DNA of 37,431 nucleotides from a virus (IMGVR_UViG_3300025120_000190:1-37431), one strand, 5' to 3'. Counted from the stretch's first letter, positions 15,543-24,444 are shown. The notes: a model not told the origin generated them from the letters alone. Made by a program: numbers and translations.

Positions 15543-17573
15543 TTACAGGCTGTTTAATCCTGAAACGTAAATTCTACCATAAAATTCTGGTCTTAACATC
15601 TTCTTAGCGTAACGAGTTAATAAACCTTTTCTTGGAGTGAAGGTTGTTGGATCGTAAACTAATGGAGTCATGATTAATGGAATATATGGAGAGAATACAG
15701 CACCTGCTTCCAAGAACTGACCACCTCTGTATCCTAATAGGATCGTGTTGTCTGTCATGTAAGGGTTTTTGTAAACTTGATATCTACCATTCATTGAACC
15801 AGCTTTCTGTACACCAAATGCGTAGCTCATTTTAGCAGCATCACCATCTGAGTTACTAGCAAATCCTGGAATAGATTCGATAATAGTAGCTACTGTTGGA
15901 GAACATACCATGAAATTCGCTCCACCTCTAAGTGTTCTTTGGTGAATGATGTTACTTAACTTCTGAACTTTAGTTCCTAAAGTTTGGAACCACTGTCCTT
16001 GTGAGTTAAAGAAGCCTAAATTCGCTCCAGCACCCGCAGCAGTAATTGTTGCGTTGTTAGTAGCACTCCAGTACTCATCACCAGCACCAGCATCTTCGAT
16101 TAGCATTGCAAGAATTTCTTGATCAATTTCTAATGAAATATACTCACTCATGATTGAAGTTAATTCAGCTTCAGCATCTAAAGAATGATAAGCATTTAGA
16201 TCTTGAGCGAACTCAGGCGTCCAAACAGCTTTCAATTTTTTAGTTTTAGCTACGATAGCTTCACTTCTCATTTGTACATTAATCTCTGGAATAGCGATTG
16301 GTTGGTTAGCAGCATTTAATGCAACGTTACCATCTTCAAAATCACCTCTGTTATTGTCAGTAGGTTGTAGAGTTTGTAAAATAGTAGTTGTTGCAGCTGG
16401 AGCAATTTGTGAACCAGCAACACAGAAGAAAGAAATTATTCCATCTACTCCTCTAACGTCTGCAGCAGCTGCAGCACCTAAAGTAATTACAATTGCTCCA
16501 GCACCTGCACCTGCATTTGGTCTAGAAGCAACTGAGAAAGTTACTGTATCACCAGCAACATATCCAGATCCTGGGTTGTTAACAATCATCCCAGTAGTAG
16601 CACCACCAACAGCTACCAAAAAGTCAACTGTTAAACCAACACCAGCAACAGAAGTTGTAGCAGTAGGGGCAATGTTATTATCCGCACCACCAGCAGTACC
16701 AGCAGAGTCAGTAGTAATATCACCAGCTGGAACTGTTGAAACACCAGCAGCAGGAGTTGGGAAATAAGCACCTGAACTTAATTTAGTAAATGCTGGGTAT
16801 TGTCTTGATCCATCAGCTGGAAGCGTAGCTGCTCCACCTAAATAAAATCCTTGAATAGCCGTTGCATCATAGTTAGCATCTAATACAGTAGCTAAAAAGT
16901 TAACCTTTTCAACATTTGCAACTGTATCTGTACCAGTAAATGTAAATGCTGAGTCAGCATTCATATCTCTGTAGAAATTAGCGTTACCAACATTGTAAGT
17001 AGTAGCAGCTAAAGCACCTGAAACTAAGTTTTGAGTTGAATATCCAAATCTACCAGCTCCATATAAACCACCTGCAGCCGCGTTACCGAAACCACTAGTG
17101 TTTGTTGGAACTGCATCTGGAGATGCTGTACCATATAAAGATTGTCCAATTGTAAATGGATTCTTTTGAGTATTTCCTGCTGTTTCTGGTGAACCTACGT
17201 TAGTTCCACCATATTGGAAATCTAGATAAAATACTAGACCTGAAGGAAGATTCATTGGCTGAACCGAAACGAATTCTTTCGCTGCGATTTGTCCAAATAC
17301 CTTTCTTACCAATGGTAAAGCAACACCAGCCCACTGACCTGCAGGACCGTTACCAGCTGTAAATGTAGCTGATCCACCACCTGTTTGAGTGTTCTCTGTT
17401 ACTAATTGTTTTGCTTGGTTTTCCAAGATCATAGACATATTGTTTTTGTCTTGCTCGGATCCCATGCCTTCTAATAGACCTGTTTTGGCCCATTTAGCGC
17501 TTAACCTTGCAGAATCACTTTGTAGTGATTTGTAAGTGTTTGCACTTTCTAATAATGAATTTAATTGTGACAT
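15543..17573 (-). CDS. gp23: Major capsid protein (gp23-like) with inserted domain
   Basis: A 676-residue protein; T4 gp23 is 521. The N-terminal core-facing region (1-60) ends QAKQLVTE|NTQ, matching where T4 gp23 is cut by gp21 (after residue 65). WAGVALPLVRKVFGQIAAKE and FVSVQPMNLPSGLVFYLDFQ (81-120) are the hallmark gp23 segment. INVQMRSEAIVAKTKKLKAV (431-450) and MLRPEFYGRIYVSGL near the end are also typical. Residues about 270-395 form a Gly/Ala/Thr-rich extra domain with NPGSGYVAGDTVTFSV, likely exposed on the capsid surface. The gene has more GC-rich codons than its neighbours, as expected for the most abundant protein. It follows gp22 after 35 bases and is closed by a strong terminator. 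The leader is A/T-rich without a clear ribosome binding site. Confidence 0.95.
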   Translation of the reverse strand: MSQLNSLLESANTYKSLQSDSARLSAKWAKTGLLEGMGSEQDKNNMSMILENQAKQLVTENTQTGGGSATFTAGNGPAGQWAGVALPLVRKVFGQIAAKEFVSVQPMNLPSGLVFYLDFQYGGTNVGSPETAGNTQKNPFTIGQSLYGTASPDAVPTNTSGFGNAAAGGLYGAGRFGYSTQNLVSGALAATTYNVGNANFYRDMNADSAFTFTGTDTVANVEKVNFLATVLDANYDATAIQGFYLGGAATLPADGSRQYPAFTKLSSGAYFPTPAAGVSTVPAGDITTDSAGTAGGADNNIAPTATTSVAGVGLTVDFLVAVGGATTGMIVNNPGSGYVAGDTVTFSVASRPNAGAGAGAIVITLGAAAAADVRGVDGIISFFCVAGSQIAPAATTTILQTLQPTDNNRGDFEDGNVALNAANQPIAIPEINVQMRSEAIVAKTKKLKAVWTPEFAQDLNAYHSLDAEAELTSIMSEYISLEIDQEILAMLIEDAGAGDEYWSATNNATITAAGAGANLGFFNSQGQWFQTLGTKVQKLSNIIHQRTLRGGANFMVCSPTVATIIESIPGFASNSDGDAAKMSYAFGVQKAGSMNGRYQVYKNPYMTDNTILLGYRGGQFLEAGAVFSPYIPLIMTPLVYDPTTFTPRKGLLTRYAKKMLRPEFYGRIYVSGLNSL

Positions 17574-17608
17574 GTTTTAATAATTTTTAGTCGTTTATAA
17601 TTTAATTT

Positions 17609-18859
17609 TTAACCGTTGATAATACCTGCCAATTTCTGGAAGCGCATTACCATTTCATCTGATTCTACAATAGGTTTTTTACTTGGAGCTTTTGGAGTTG
17701 ATATTGATTTTGAAGCTCTACCTAAATTTTCATTTATGTGTTTTTTAGTTGAATTGAATCCTGTGTTAACAGTTTCAAATACTAATTTTGCTTCTTTTAC
17801 AGTACCAGCTTTGTCAAATGCTTCTAATACTTTTACCTTTTGAGATTCGTTTAAATTTTTAGATTTAAAGATTTTATTAGTATAAAGTAACTTAGCGTTT
17901 AATAAATTGATTTCATTTAACTCAGATCTTAAAGTCTTAACAGTTTCATAAGCTTCTGCTAATTCTTCTTTCATCTTAGAATCACCTGCAAATTTTCTTT
18001 TACCATCAGCTTTCTCCATGTTTTCAGAATCAGCTCTACGTTGTTTCATGTCTTGCTTTTTCTTACCATGTTTAGCGCCTTCAGCATCGTCTAATCGTGC
18101 ATCGTACCCTTGTTTTTCATCAATTTCTTCTTTTGCTTCGTCCAATTCAACGTCAACCGCAGTTTCCATATCATCTTCTACTTCTACTTCTCCATCTTCA
18201 TCTACATCCACATCAACGTCATCTTCGAATGATTCACCAGCTTCTAATTCGCCAGCTCCTACCATGTCTTCAATTACGTCTTCAATGAATTTTTTAAGAT
18301 CCTCTTCAGACATATCTTCAAGGTCGATATCTTCGTCCTCATCTTCAATGTCTTCTTTTTCGTCCTTTTCACCGTCTAAGTAGCCTTCTTCTTCAGCATC
18401 AGTACGTTCGTCCTCTTTCAAGTCCTCTTTTTCGTCCTTCATACCGTCTTTGTAGCCTTCTTCTTCAGCGTCTGTACGAGCATCTTCTTGTAATTCTTTG
18501 TCCAACTCTGCTAAAATTTCATCTAATTCAGATACATCTTCCTCTTTGATTTTACGCATTTTTTCTGCGTCAGCTTCTGCTTTGTTATCGCTTTTACGAT
18601 CATCGCCTTCTGCCTTTTCCTTTTTGGTCATGTATTCTTTTTTTTCCGAAATTTCTGCATCATCTTTCTTTGCTTCGTCTACTTTATCTTCTACAGCTTC
18701 ATCCATATCCTCTTTATCCATTTCTTCTAACTTTGCAGCTAGCATAGATTTGATTTGTGGTTGAAACGCTTCTTCTAAAGCAATCTTAGCATTTGCAATG
18801 GCTGATTCTTTTACAGTCTTTGCATCGGCGATAGCCTCTTTTAAAAAGTTTCTGTTCAT
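17609..18859 (-). CDS. gp22: Prohead scaffold protein (gp22-like)
   Basis: A 416-residue, highly acidic Lys/Glu/Asp-rich protein, positioned between protease and capsid genes as in T4. Such scaffolds fill the prohead core and are degraded by gp21. Residues 128-146 and 152-170 are near-identical repeats (RTDAEEEGY(K/L)DG(M/E)KDEKED). Residues 172-260 are almost entirely Asp/Glu/Val. A coiled-coil helix follows (about 307-370). The N-terminus MNRNFLKEAIADAKTVKESA is amphipathic and is followed by ALEE|A, a candidate gp21 site. The C-terminus MRFQKLAGIING resembles that of the 214-residue protein at 36391-37035. It is longer than T4 gp22 (269 residues). An AAGGA ribosome binding site sits just before the ATG. 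Its 180-base leader carries two hairpins. Confidence 0.92.
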   Translation of the reverse strand: MNRNFLKEAIADAKTVKESAIANAKIALEEAFQPQIKSMLAAKLEEMDKEDMDEAVEDKVDEAKKDDAEISEKKEYMTKKEKAEGDDRKSDNKAEADAEKMRKIKEEDVSELDEILAELDKELQEDARTDAEEEGYKDGMKDEKEDLKEDERTDAEEEGYLDGEKDEKEDIEDEDEDIDLEDMSEEDLKKFIEDVIEDMVGAGELEAGESFEDDVDVDVDEDGEVEVEDDMETAVDVELDEAKEEIDEKQGYDARLDDAEGAKHGKKKQDMKQRRADSENMEKADGKRKFAGDSKMKEELAEAYETVKTLRSELNEINLLNAKLLYTNKIFKSKNLNESQKVKVLEAFDKAGTVKEAKLVFETVNTGFNSTKKHINENLGRASKSISTPKAPSKKPIVESDEMVMRFQKLAGIING

Positions 18860-18881
18860 TTTCCTTAATTTTTTTTGGAAG

Positions 18882-18901
18882 TACGATTATTAGGAATCGT
18901 A
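18882..18901 (-). promoter_or_regulatory. Leader hairpin 1 upstream of gp22
   Basis: Perfect 7-bp stem TACGATT/AATCGTA with a 6-base loop, 23 bases before the gp22 ATG. There is no U run on the minus strand, so it is not a terminator; it could affect mRNA stability or translation. Confidence 0.45.
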
Positions 18902-18922
18902 ATAAGAATTTATAATTTGTGA

Positions 18923-18943
18923 ATGTCATATCAGAAATGACAT
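18923..18943 (-). promoter_or_regulatory. Leader hairpin 2 upstream of gp22
   Basis: Perfect 7-bp stem ATGTCAT/ATGACAT with a 7-base loop, 64 bases before the gp22 ATG. It could be an operator-like inverted repeat or an mRNA structure. Confidence 0.45.
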
Positions 18944-18984
18944 ATTATGTTTATACGTATATGAAGATTATTAAAAATAATAAG

Positions 18985-19013
18985 AAAAAGCGCCTCTTCG
19001 AAAAGAAAGCGCT
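18985..19013 (-). terminator. Rho-independent terminator after gp21
   Basis: Minus strand: AGCGC, TT, TCTT, a TTCG tetraloop, AAGA, G, GCGCT, followed by TTTTTC. It lies 26 bases past the gp21 stop, separating protease and scaffold transcripts. Confidence 0.9.
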
Positions 19014-19039
19014 AATTCCGGTTCACAGGGTAAAATTGT

Positions 19040-19648
19040 TTATATTATAGGACATGACCCATTAGCACATAATATTTCTGTGATAATATTATTTACTTTG
19101 GTATATGGGTTTTTTTGTTGAATTTCGATTCCTTCTTTTACTAAATGCATAAATGAATCTGGATTTGAGGGTGTTGAAACAAAATCCCAACATAGTAATT
19201 CGAAGTCATCTTGTACTTCTTGTACTTCACCCATTGGTTTTAAACTTCCCATTCCACGAGAAGATACTCCAACTGTAATTCCACTTTCAACTAATGCTTT
19301 TAAAATATTTCCACATGGAGTAGGTAATATTTCTATTTTACCCATTACATTATCTCCATCCCACCACATATCAGCTATATTATGTGATACATTTTGTAAA
19401 TTAATAATAGTACTATCTGGGTGGTCTAATTCACCCATTGCTCTATTTTCATCTACTAATACTCTATACTTGTCAATTTCTCTTTCCCATAAATCTTTAG
19501 AATAATATCTACCATTACCGTTTTTTACTTCGGCGGTAGCTAATATTCCTTCAACTAATGGATTACCTCTTTTAGAAATATTATTTTCTGATAAGGAGGT
19601 CGGCATGGCTGTGAATAGCCTTGTTTCAACAAGTACTTGCTTACTCAT
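19040..19648 (-). CDS. gp21: Prohead core protease (gp21-like)
   Basis: A 202-residue serine protease of the T4 gp21 family (herpesvirus assemblin-like fold). Key blocks are VEGILATAEVKNGNGRYYSK (32-51), MGELDHP (71-77, catalytic His76) and ITVGVSSRGMGSLK (124-137, catalytic Ser within SSRG). It cleaves scaffold, capsid and internal proteins inside the prohead at (L/I)xE-type sites, then itself, allowing DNA packaging. Length matches T4 gp21 (212). The start at 19648 has a weak leader, and the gene follows the 365-residue gene after 3 bases. A terminator follows it, so protease and scaffold levels could be set separately. Many proteins in this window carry matching cleavage sites near their N-termini. 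Confidence 0.95.
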   Translation of the reverse strand: MSKQVLVETRLFTAMPTSLSENNISKRGNPLVEGILATAEVKNGNGRYYSKDLWEREIDKYRVLVDENRAMGELDHPDSTIINLQNVSHNIADMWWDGDNVMGKIEILPTPCGNILKALVESGITVGVSSRGMGSLKPMGEVQEVQDDFELLCWDFVSTPSNPDSFMHLVKEGIEIQQKNPYTKVNNIITEILCANGSCPII

Positions 19649-19651
19649 ATA

Positions 19652-20749
19652 TTAAAATTTTTCTTGTCCAACTTTTCTTGGAGCATAATCAGCTGATTGG
19701 CCATTATTCTTTTCCCAAGCTATAGCATCAGATTCATCAACTATTTCTTTTTTGTAAGATTTACCACACATTTTTTCATAAAGTTTTTCCATCTTCATTT
19801 TTCTTCTTTCAAGATCTTTAACTTCACGCTGCATAGCCTTAATTTTTGTCTTATCAGCTAGCTCAGATAAATTTTCATCTTCAGTTACCATAGAAAGTCT
19901 TGCATTCTTTTTTTCTACAATTTCATCAATATGGTTGATTTTAGCTTCTAAAGCTACTATTTGGGATTGTTTATCAATTTCAGCTAATTTACTATCTAAT
20001 GTTTCTTTTTTTACTTTTTTCTTTTTTGGTAGTGGTTTTTCCCCTAATGGGCCATTTTCCATTAAATCTAATAATGATATCATTTTATTTTCTTTTAGTT
20101 TTACTTTTTCCATTTGGTCAGATTTACTAGCTGTTAATCCAGGTGCTTCATCTGTGTATCCAATTCCATCAACTCCAAAAGCTGCGTTTTTAACATAATA
20201 TAAAGGATCACTAGCTAAATTTTTAGCTACTAGTTTTTCTGCTTTTGCTATTGCTTCTCCTAAATCTGCATCTGATACAGTTTCTCTAACTTTATCCATT
20301 TCAAATTTAAGACCTAATCTAAATTCTTCACCATTTAAATTATCAACATTTTTATCATCTTTATAATCAAATCCTTTTGTTTCTAATTCAACTATATCTT
20401 TATCAGGCTTGCTAGCATCTGCTTTACGTGCTTCATCTGCTTTAGATTCTTTAGTTTGAGCAATGTGTACCGGAGGATATCTATTAGGGTTTTTTGGATT
20501 TGCTTCCTTTATTATTTCCATATTTTCATCAAATATTTTAAACCAATCTGGTTTAGTATTTGATTGAGTAACTACACCCGCTATATTTTCAGATATTACA
20601 GATCTATTTAGTAATATTTCTTCTGCTTGATTAAATGTAGCAGAATTAATTACCATGTGTGGGTAATTTCTTTTAACCTCTTTAAGGAAAATTTCTTTAC
20701 TACCTTTTCCTTTTTTTATTTGGTTGTATTGTTCTTGTATTGTTTTCAT
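19652..20749 (-). CDS. Head-associated protein of unknown function, coiled-coil
   Basis: A 365-residue, Lys/Glu-rich protein. The N-terminus has MKTIQEQYNQIKKGKGSKEI followed by FLKE and a later FNQAEEILLNRSVI stretch. The YxxIKxGKGxKExFLK pattern is one I associate with conserved uncharacterised proteins beside gp21 in marine T4-like phages. Residues about 230-335 are predicted coiled coil, ending LERRKMKMEKLYEKMCG. FLKE|V near residue 25 fits a gp21 cleavage site, so it may be a prohead core component, in the place of T4 gp67/gp68. It has one of the best ribosome binding sites in the window (AAAAGGAGA, just before ATG). The preceding gene ends one base before it starts. Confidence 0.8.
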   Translation of the reverse strand: MKTIQEQYNQIKKGKGSKEIFLKEVKRNYPHMVINSATFNQAEEILLNRSVISENIAGVVTQSNTKPDWFKIFDENMEIIKEANPKNPNRYPPVHIAQTKESKADEARKADASKPDKDIVELETKGFDYKDDKNVDNLNGEEFRLGLKFEMDKVRETVSDADLGEAIAKAEKLVAKNLASDPLYYVKNAAFGVDGIGYTDEAPGLTASKSDQMEKVKLKENKMISLLDLMENGPLGEKPLPKKKKVKKETLDSKLAEIDKQSQIVALEAKINHIDEIVEKKNARLSMVTEDENLSELADKTKIKAMQREVKDLERRKMKMEKLYEKMCGKSYKKEIVDESDAIAWEKNNGQSADYAPRKVGQEKF

Positions 20750-21628
20750 TTATTCTCCTTTTAATAAGTCTTTAATATCTTTTATATAATCTAAAACTAA
20801 ATCTGTTGGTTTTACCACTGAATATGATGATGGATTATCATTATAATAATCACTTGTTTCATTTTTAGCGTTGCTCAACATCTTATAAATATCATTCATT
20901 TCTTGTTCAATTACATCAAATGCTGCTATTCTTTTATCTTGATAATCTTTTTGATCCTCAAATAATTGTTTTACATCTAACTTTGAACCTTTTTGTACGT
21001 AATTTCCTGCTTTATTTTTTGGAACTAATTTATACCCAAACTCACTAGTATAGGTATTTTTTTCTACTCCATCTTTACCGGCTTTAGGACCCGGACCTAA
21101 ACTTGCACCTGGGTCTTTACTTTCTGGGATAGGTTTTTGTTTCTTTTTAGGTTTTCTGAATGCATAAGGTGTTAAAAAAGCACCTGCTGCCCCAGATGTT
21201 GACATTTCATCAATTTCTTCTTCAGTTAACTGTCCCTTTAATTGAGCGTAAAATGCTGGGTATTCTTTTCTTATATGAGTTCTAAATTTATTAAATTCTA
21301 ATCTTAACTCATCTGCTATACTTCTTAATACTTCATCATCTCTTACAGATTCACCTTTAACTAAGTTATTAGCTGCATCTTTAGTTGCTTTAAGTTGTTT
21401 AATAAGTTCACTGAAGGAAGGTAATCGAATTATTGTATGAGATATACCACCACCCTCTGATTCATAATCAGCATCTGTTTTAAAATAAGTGTCACCATCG
21501 TCTGATAAAAAATCTCTATCATCCCATGGACCATATTTTTTTTCAATCCATGCTTTTAACTTTGGATCAATATCTTTTCTTTTAGCTTCTGTAACTAATT
21601 TGTATATTTTGTTTACTATATTACCCAT
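20750..21628 (-). CDS. Head-associated protein of unknown function
   Basis: A 292-residue polar protein. The N-terminus is MGNIVNKIYKLVTEAKRKD, in which LVTE|A resembles the LVTE|N predicted for gp23, so it may be processed by gp21. The middle carries EIDEMSTSGAAGAFLTPYAF followed by a KKKQK basic patch (about 158-185). I recall similar E(M/I)S(T/S)...AG(A/Y)xTPxAF motifs in proteins of marine T4-like phages, where function is unknown. The C-terminal half is charged and helical. It overlaps the end of the 286-residue gene by 8 bases and abuts the next gene, so all three between gp20 and gp21 are probably co-translated core proteins. Confidence 0.8.
   Translation of the reverse strand: MGNIVNKIYKLVTEAKRKDIDPKLKAWIEKKYGPWDDRDFLSDDGDTYFKTDADYESEGGGISHTIIRLPSFSELIKQLKATKDAANNLVKGESVRDDEVLRSIADELRLEFNKFRTHIRKEYPAFYAQLKGQLTEEEIDEMSTSGAAGAFLTPYAFRKPKKKQKPIPESKDPGASLGPGPKAGKDGVEKNTYTSEFGYKLVPKNKAGNYVQKGSKLDVKQLFEDQKDYQDKRIAAFDVIEQEMNDIYKMLSNAKNETSDYYNDNPSSYSVVKPTDLVLDYIKDIKDLLKGE
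20755..20761 (-). promoter_or_regulatory. Strong ribosome binding site for the 365-residue gene
   Basis: Minus strand AAAGGAG five bases before ATG at 20749. It stands out because many genes here lack any Shine-Dalgarno sequence, and it supports this start. Confidence 0.75.
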
Positions 21629-22478
21629 TAGCTGTAGTTAATTCTTCTAATAATGAATGATATTGTAATAAATCAACTAAATGATTATTTTTTATAGTTG
21701 TTCTTTTATTTAATTCTACAATTAATTTATCAATTTCTTGTAATTTTATTTTTGTTGTTTGATCTTTAACTTTTTTAGTTTCAGATTTTAAAATTGATTT
21801 TAATGATATAATTTCTTTATTATAAAATTCCTTTAATAAGGGACCATTATCTGCTGATGTAATAAATTCCTTTAATATTGATTTTTGTTTAGTATTTAAA
21901 TCATTATATTTAGTATTAAAGTTTTCAAGTAAAACATGATATGTTAATGTACGTAAATCTTTATCATAAGATTTAAATTCTTCTAGTACCGTGTCTTTAA
22001 TTTTTTCTTTATTTATTCCTTTAGTTGTAATGTGTTCTAATACTGTAATTTTATTATCTACTATTTGTGTAGAATTTGTTACCTTTTCAGTATTATATAT
22101 TTCTAATAAAGTATATAAAGAAGCTTGTGCTTTATAATCTGATAATTTAGTTCTAAATAGATCTTCGACATCATAATGAGATTTTAATTCTTTAATTAAA
22201 TTATATTTCTCATTTTTTAATTTCCTTCTATTAAGTTTTTTAGATTGTTCTAATATAGTAGATAAGGTAAGTGAGGCTTTGCTTTCACTTAAATTTTTGT
22301 CATTGAATATGGTTTCATACAATTTGTATTCTTTTCCTAATTCTGTATTAACAAAATATTCTTTAATGATCTTAATAGCTGGTGAATTTTTTCCAGATAA
22401 AGTATCACCAGTTATCTTTTTGACTAGAATCTCAAAAAGAATACCGGTATTTTTAAATTTTGAGTGTTTTATATACAT
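21621..22478 (-). CDS. Head-associated helical protein of unknown function
   Basis: About 285 residues from ATG at 22478. A TTG one codon upstream (22481) is also possible, but ATG is preferred. The N-terminus reads MYIKHSKFKNTGILFEILVK, then ITGDTLSGKNSPAIKIIKEY and ELGKEYKLYETIF. The protein is Lys/Glu/Leu-rich and probably all-helical with coiled coils, with no catalytic motif. Proteins starting Y(K/I)xxKFKNTG(L/I)LFE(L/I)L are familiar beside the portal gene in marine T4-like phages, without assigned function. It may belong to the prohead core or to portal assembly. It lies 31 bases after gp20, with an ATATTTATA motif 15 bases upstream. Confidence 0.8.
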   Translation of the reverse strand: MYIKHSKFKNTGILFEILVKKITGDTLSGKNSPAIKIIKEYFVNTELGKEYKLYETIFNDKNLSESKASLTLSTILEQSKKLNRRKLKNEKYNLIKELKSHYDVEDLFRTKLSDYKAQASLYTLLEIYNTEKVTNSTQIVDNKITVLEHITTKGINKEKIKDTVLEEFKSYDKDLRTLTYHVLLENFNTKYNDLNTKQKSILKEFITSADNGPLLKEFYNKEIISLKSILKSETKKVKDQTTKIKLQEIDKLIVELNKRTTIKNNHLVDLLQYHSLLEELTTANG

Positions 22479-22493
22479 CAATATTTATTTTAG

Positions 22494-22502
22494 TATAAAT
22501 AT
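22494..22502 (-). promoter_or_regulatory. ATATTTATA motif between gp20 and the next gene
   Basis: Minus-strand ATATTTATA, 15 bases from the ATG at 22478, in the 31-base gap after the portal stop. Confidence 0.35.
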
Positions 22503-22509
22503 ATTAAAA

Positions 22510-24423
22510 TTATTGTTCCTTAATATTTGATTCATCAAGAAGCGAACTTTTCGCCTTATCTTGCTCAAATACTAACTGTTTTTCAGATGGGATAGACTTT
22601 AACATACTTTGGTGCTGTAAATAGTTTGAATTATTCTCTAATGCTAATGGTGATTTATTAGTATCATTATAATCTTTTTTCATACCTGCAGCACCTAATC
22701 TATCTTTACCAAAATTATCATCTTGTGTATTTCGTTTAGATACCTTTTCACTAGGTCTACCTAAAGGTGTTTTATCTTTAGATCCATCTTTATAACCATC
22801 TGGTACATTGCCTGGGTCTGAGTACATTCTACCACTACCATATAATGATGCTAAATCATGAGGAGTACCATATGATTTACCTGTTTCTATAGGATCATTA
22901 CCTTCTGCTTCTATTTGGTCAATTCTAAATTTACGTTTAGCATCCTCTCTAATTAGATCTCTATTTTCCTCAAATTGATCTTCACTTAAATGGAATATAT
23001 GTTCATAAATCCAATCAGTAGGCATTAAATTAGTTTCCATCATTTGAGCAGCTAAATCAACTTTTTCCTTCATTAATGCTATTCTTTCTTGATCATAAAT
23101 GATTGAAGGATTAGTTAATGATAATTCAAAATTACCTAATTGTTCATCTCTATAACCTTGTGTATATAAATGAACTAATGCTATTTTATATAATTCAGAT
23201 ACAATAATTCTTTGTATACGCTCTATTGTACGAGCAAATCTAATGTCTTGAGCTGCTAATGTAGCTTTACCATCTGAATTTTCATCATACCCCATAAATT
23301 GTTTAGGTACTTTTAAAGCTGCAAATAATTTATCTCTTAAATATTCAACATCTTGAATTCCATCCCATTGTAAACCATTTAAATTTTCAATTTTAGTTGC
23401 TTGATCATTTCCTCTAACTGGAATATAAAAATCTTCTAATATGTTTTGCATATTATATTTTAAATTATATTCACCTGTTTTTTCATCTACAAATGGAGTA
23501 CGCTTTAATTTACTTAAAGTTTTTTCCATAAAAGCATCTACTTCATTTGGTGGAATTGCTCCTACATTCATATAAAAAATACGTTTTTCAGGTGCACGTA
23601 CAATTCTATGAATTAACATTGCATCTTCCATTAACGTATATTGTTTAAATAATTTTCTTGCGGGTTCAATATATGATCTACCATAAGGTAAAAAATTCAT
23701 ATCAGACAATAATCTAAAATGAGCCATTTCATAATTATCAAATATAATACTACTTGCTTGATCTCCTGAATTAGGGACATTGTAATAACCATAACTTGAA
23801 GTTGATACCCCATCAGGTTGAAATCTAAATCTTACATCTTGAGGATTATTTGGTTCCCCAGTATCAGTATCAGTTCCAATTTGTCCTTCTATTCTTTCAA
23901 TATGAAATGCAGTATAAGGAATTACATTATAAACACCAAATTTTTCAGCAATTTCTAATTTTAAGAAAAAATCACCATATTTACACATATTACGAATCCA
24001 AGACCAAAGATTAAATTCTATATTTAAAACATCATAAAATAAATTGTATAGAATTTTTTGAATGTCTTCATCTGCTGATTTAATAGATAAAACTTCACCC
24101 ATATCATTTTTTAAAGTTGCTTCATCAGCAACAATATCTAATGCAGATGCTATAATAGCATCCATATCCATTGCATCATAATCTGAATATAATAAAGGAC
24201 GCATTGTTTGATAATTGAATGCTGCCTGTTGACCATAAATTGATGTTCCTGAATTTGAGTATATTCTATTAAATCTATCTACTAATGAATTAGTTTCTAA
24301 ATCTCCAGTTTGTTGTGCCTTATTAACATCAAATACTTTGAGTTGATCGCCTCCAACATTACGAATTATTACATCTGTTGAAAATAATCTTCTAAGTCTT
24401 GAAAATAAACTTGTATCTGCCAT
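22510..24423 (-). CDS. gp20: Portal vertex protein (gp20-like)
   Basis: A 637-residue protein; T4 gp20 is 524. Recognisable portal features include DAMDMDAIIASALDIVADEA (about 79-98), a WSWIRNMCKYGDFFLKLEIA block, MLIHRIVRAPEKRIFYMNVG and KVPKQFMGYDENSDGKATLA, all typical of T4-like portals. The dodecameric portal sits at one capsid vertex, nucleates prohead assembly, and is the channel through which terminase packs DNA and to which the neck binds. The last 120 residues are Lys/Asp/Asn-rich and low in complexity (for example DGYKDGSKDKTPLG), longer than in T4. It follows the terminase gene by 20 bases without the sheath and tube genes that intervene in T4. Confidence 0.95.
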   Translation of the reverse strand: MADTSLFSRLRRLFSTDVIIRNVGGDQLKVFDVNKAQQTGDLETNSLVDRFNRIYSNSGTSIYGQQAAFNYQTMRPLLYSDYDAMDMDAIIASALDIVADEATLKNDMGEVLSIKSADEDIQKILYNLFYDVLNIEFNLWSWIRNMCKYGDFFLKLEIAEKFGVYNVIPYTAFHIERIEGQIGTDTDTGEPNNPQDVRFRFQPDGVSTSSYGYYNVPNSGDQASSIIFDNYEMAHFRLLSDMNFLPYGRSYIEPARKLFKQYTLMEDAMLIHRIVRAPEKRIFYMNVGAIPPNEVDAFMEKTLSKLKRTPFVDEKTGEYNLKYNMQNILEDFYIPVRGNDQATKIENLNGLQWDGIQDVEYLRDKLFAALKVPKQFMGYDENSDGKATLAAQDIRFARTIERIQRIIVSELYKIALVHLYTQGYRDEQLGNFELSLTNPSIIYDQERIALMKEKVDLAAQMMETNLMPTDWIYEHIFHLSEDQFEENRDLIREDAKRKFRIDQIEAEGNDPIETGKSYGTPHDLASLYGSGRMYSDPGNVPDGYKDGSKDKTPLGRPSEKVSKRNTQDDNFGKDRLGAAGMKKDYNDTNKSPLALENNSNYLQHQSMLKSIPSEKQLVFEQDKAKSSLLDESNIKEQ

Positions 24424-24435
24424 GTTTTATTTATT

Positions 24436-24444
24436 TATAAATAT
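24436..24444 (-). promoter_or_regulatory. ATATTTATA motif upstream of gp20
   Basis: Minus strand ATATTTATAAATA, 12 bases from the portal ATG. This copy also contains TATAAATA (24432-24439), the T4 late-promoter -10 sequence, in the gene's direction. It would give an almost leaderless transcript. Confidence 0.4.

Noticed and set aside
16354-16767. Plus-strand 137-residue frame inside gp23
   Set aside because: Antisense shadow over the Gly/Ala-rich insert, where codon bias removes stops.
18018-18764. Plus-strand Ser-rich frames opposite gp22
   Set aside because: Antisense of Asp/Glu/Lys-rich codons; low-complexity shadow without a ribosome binding site.
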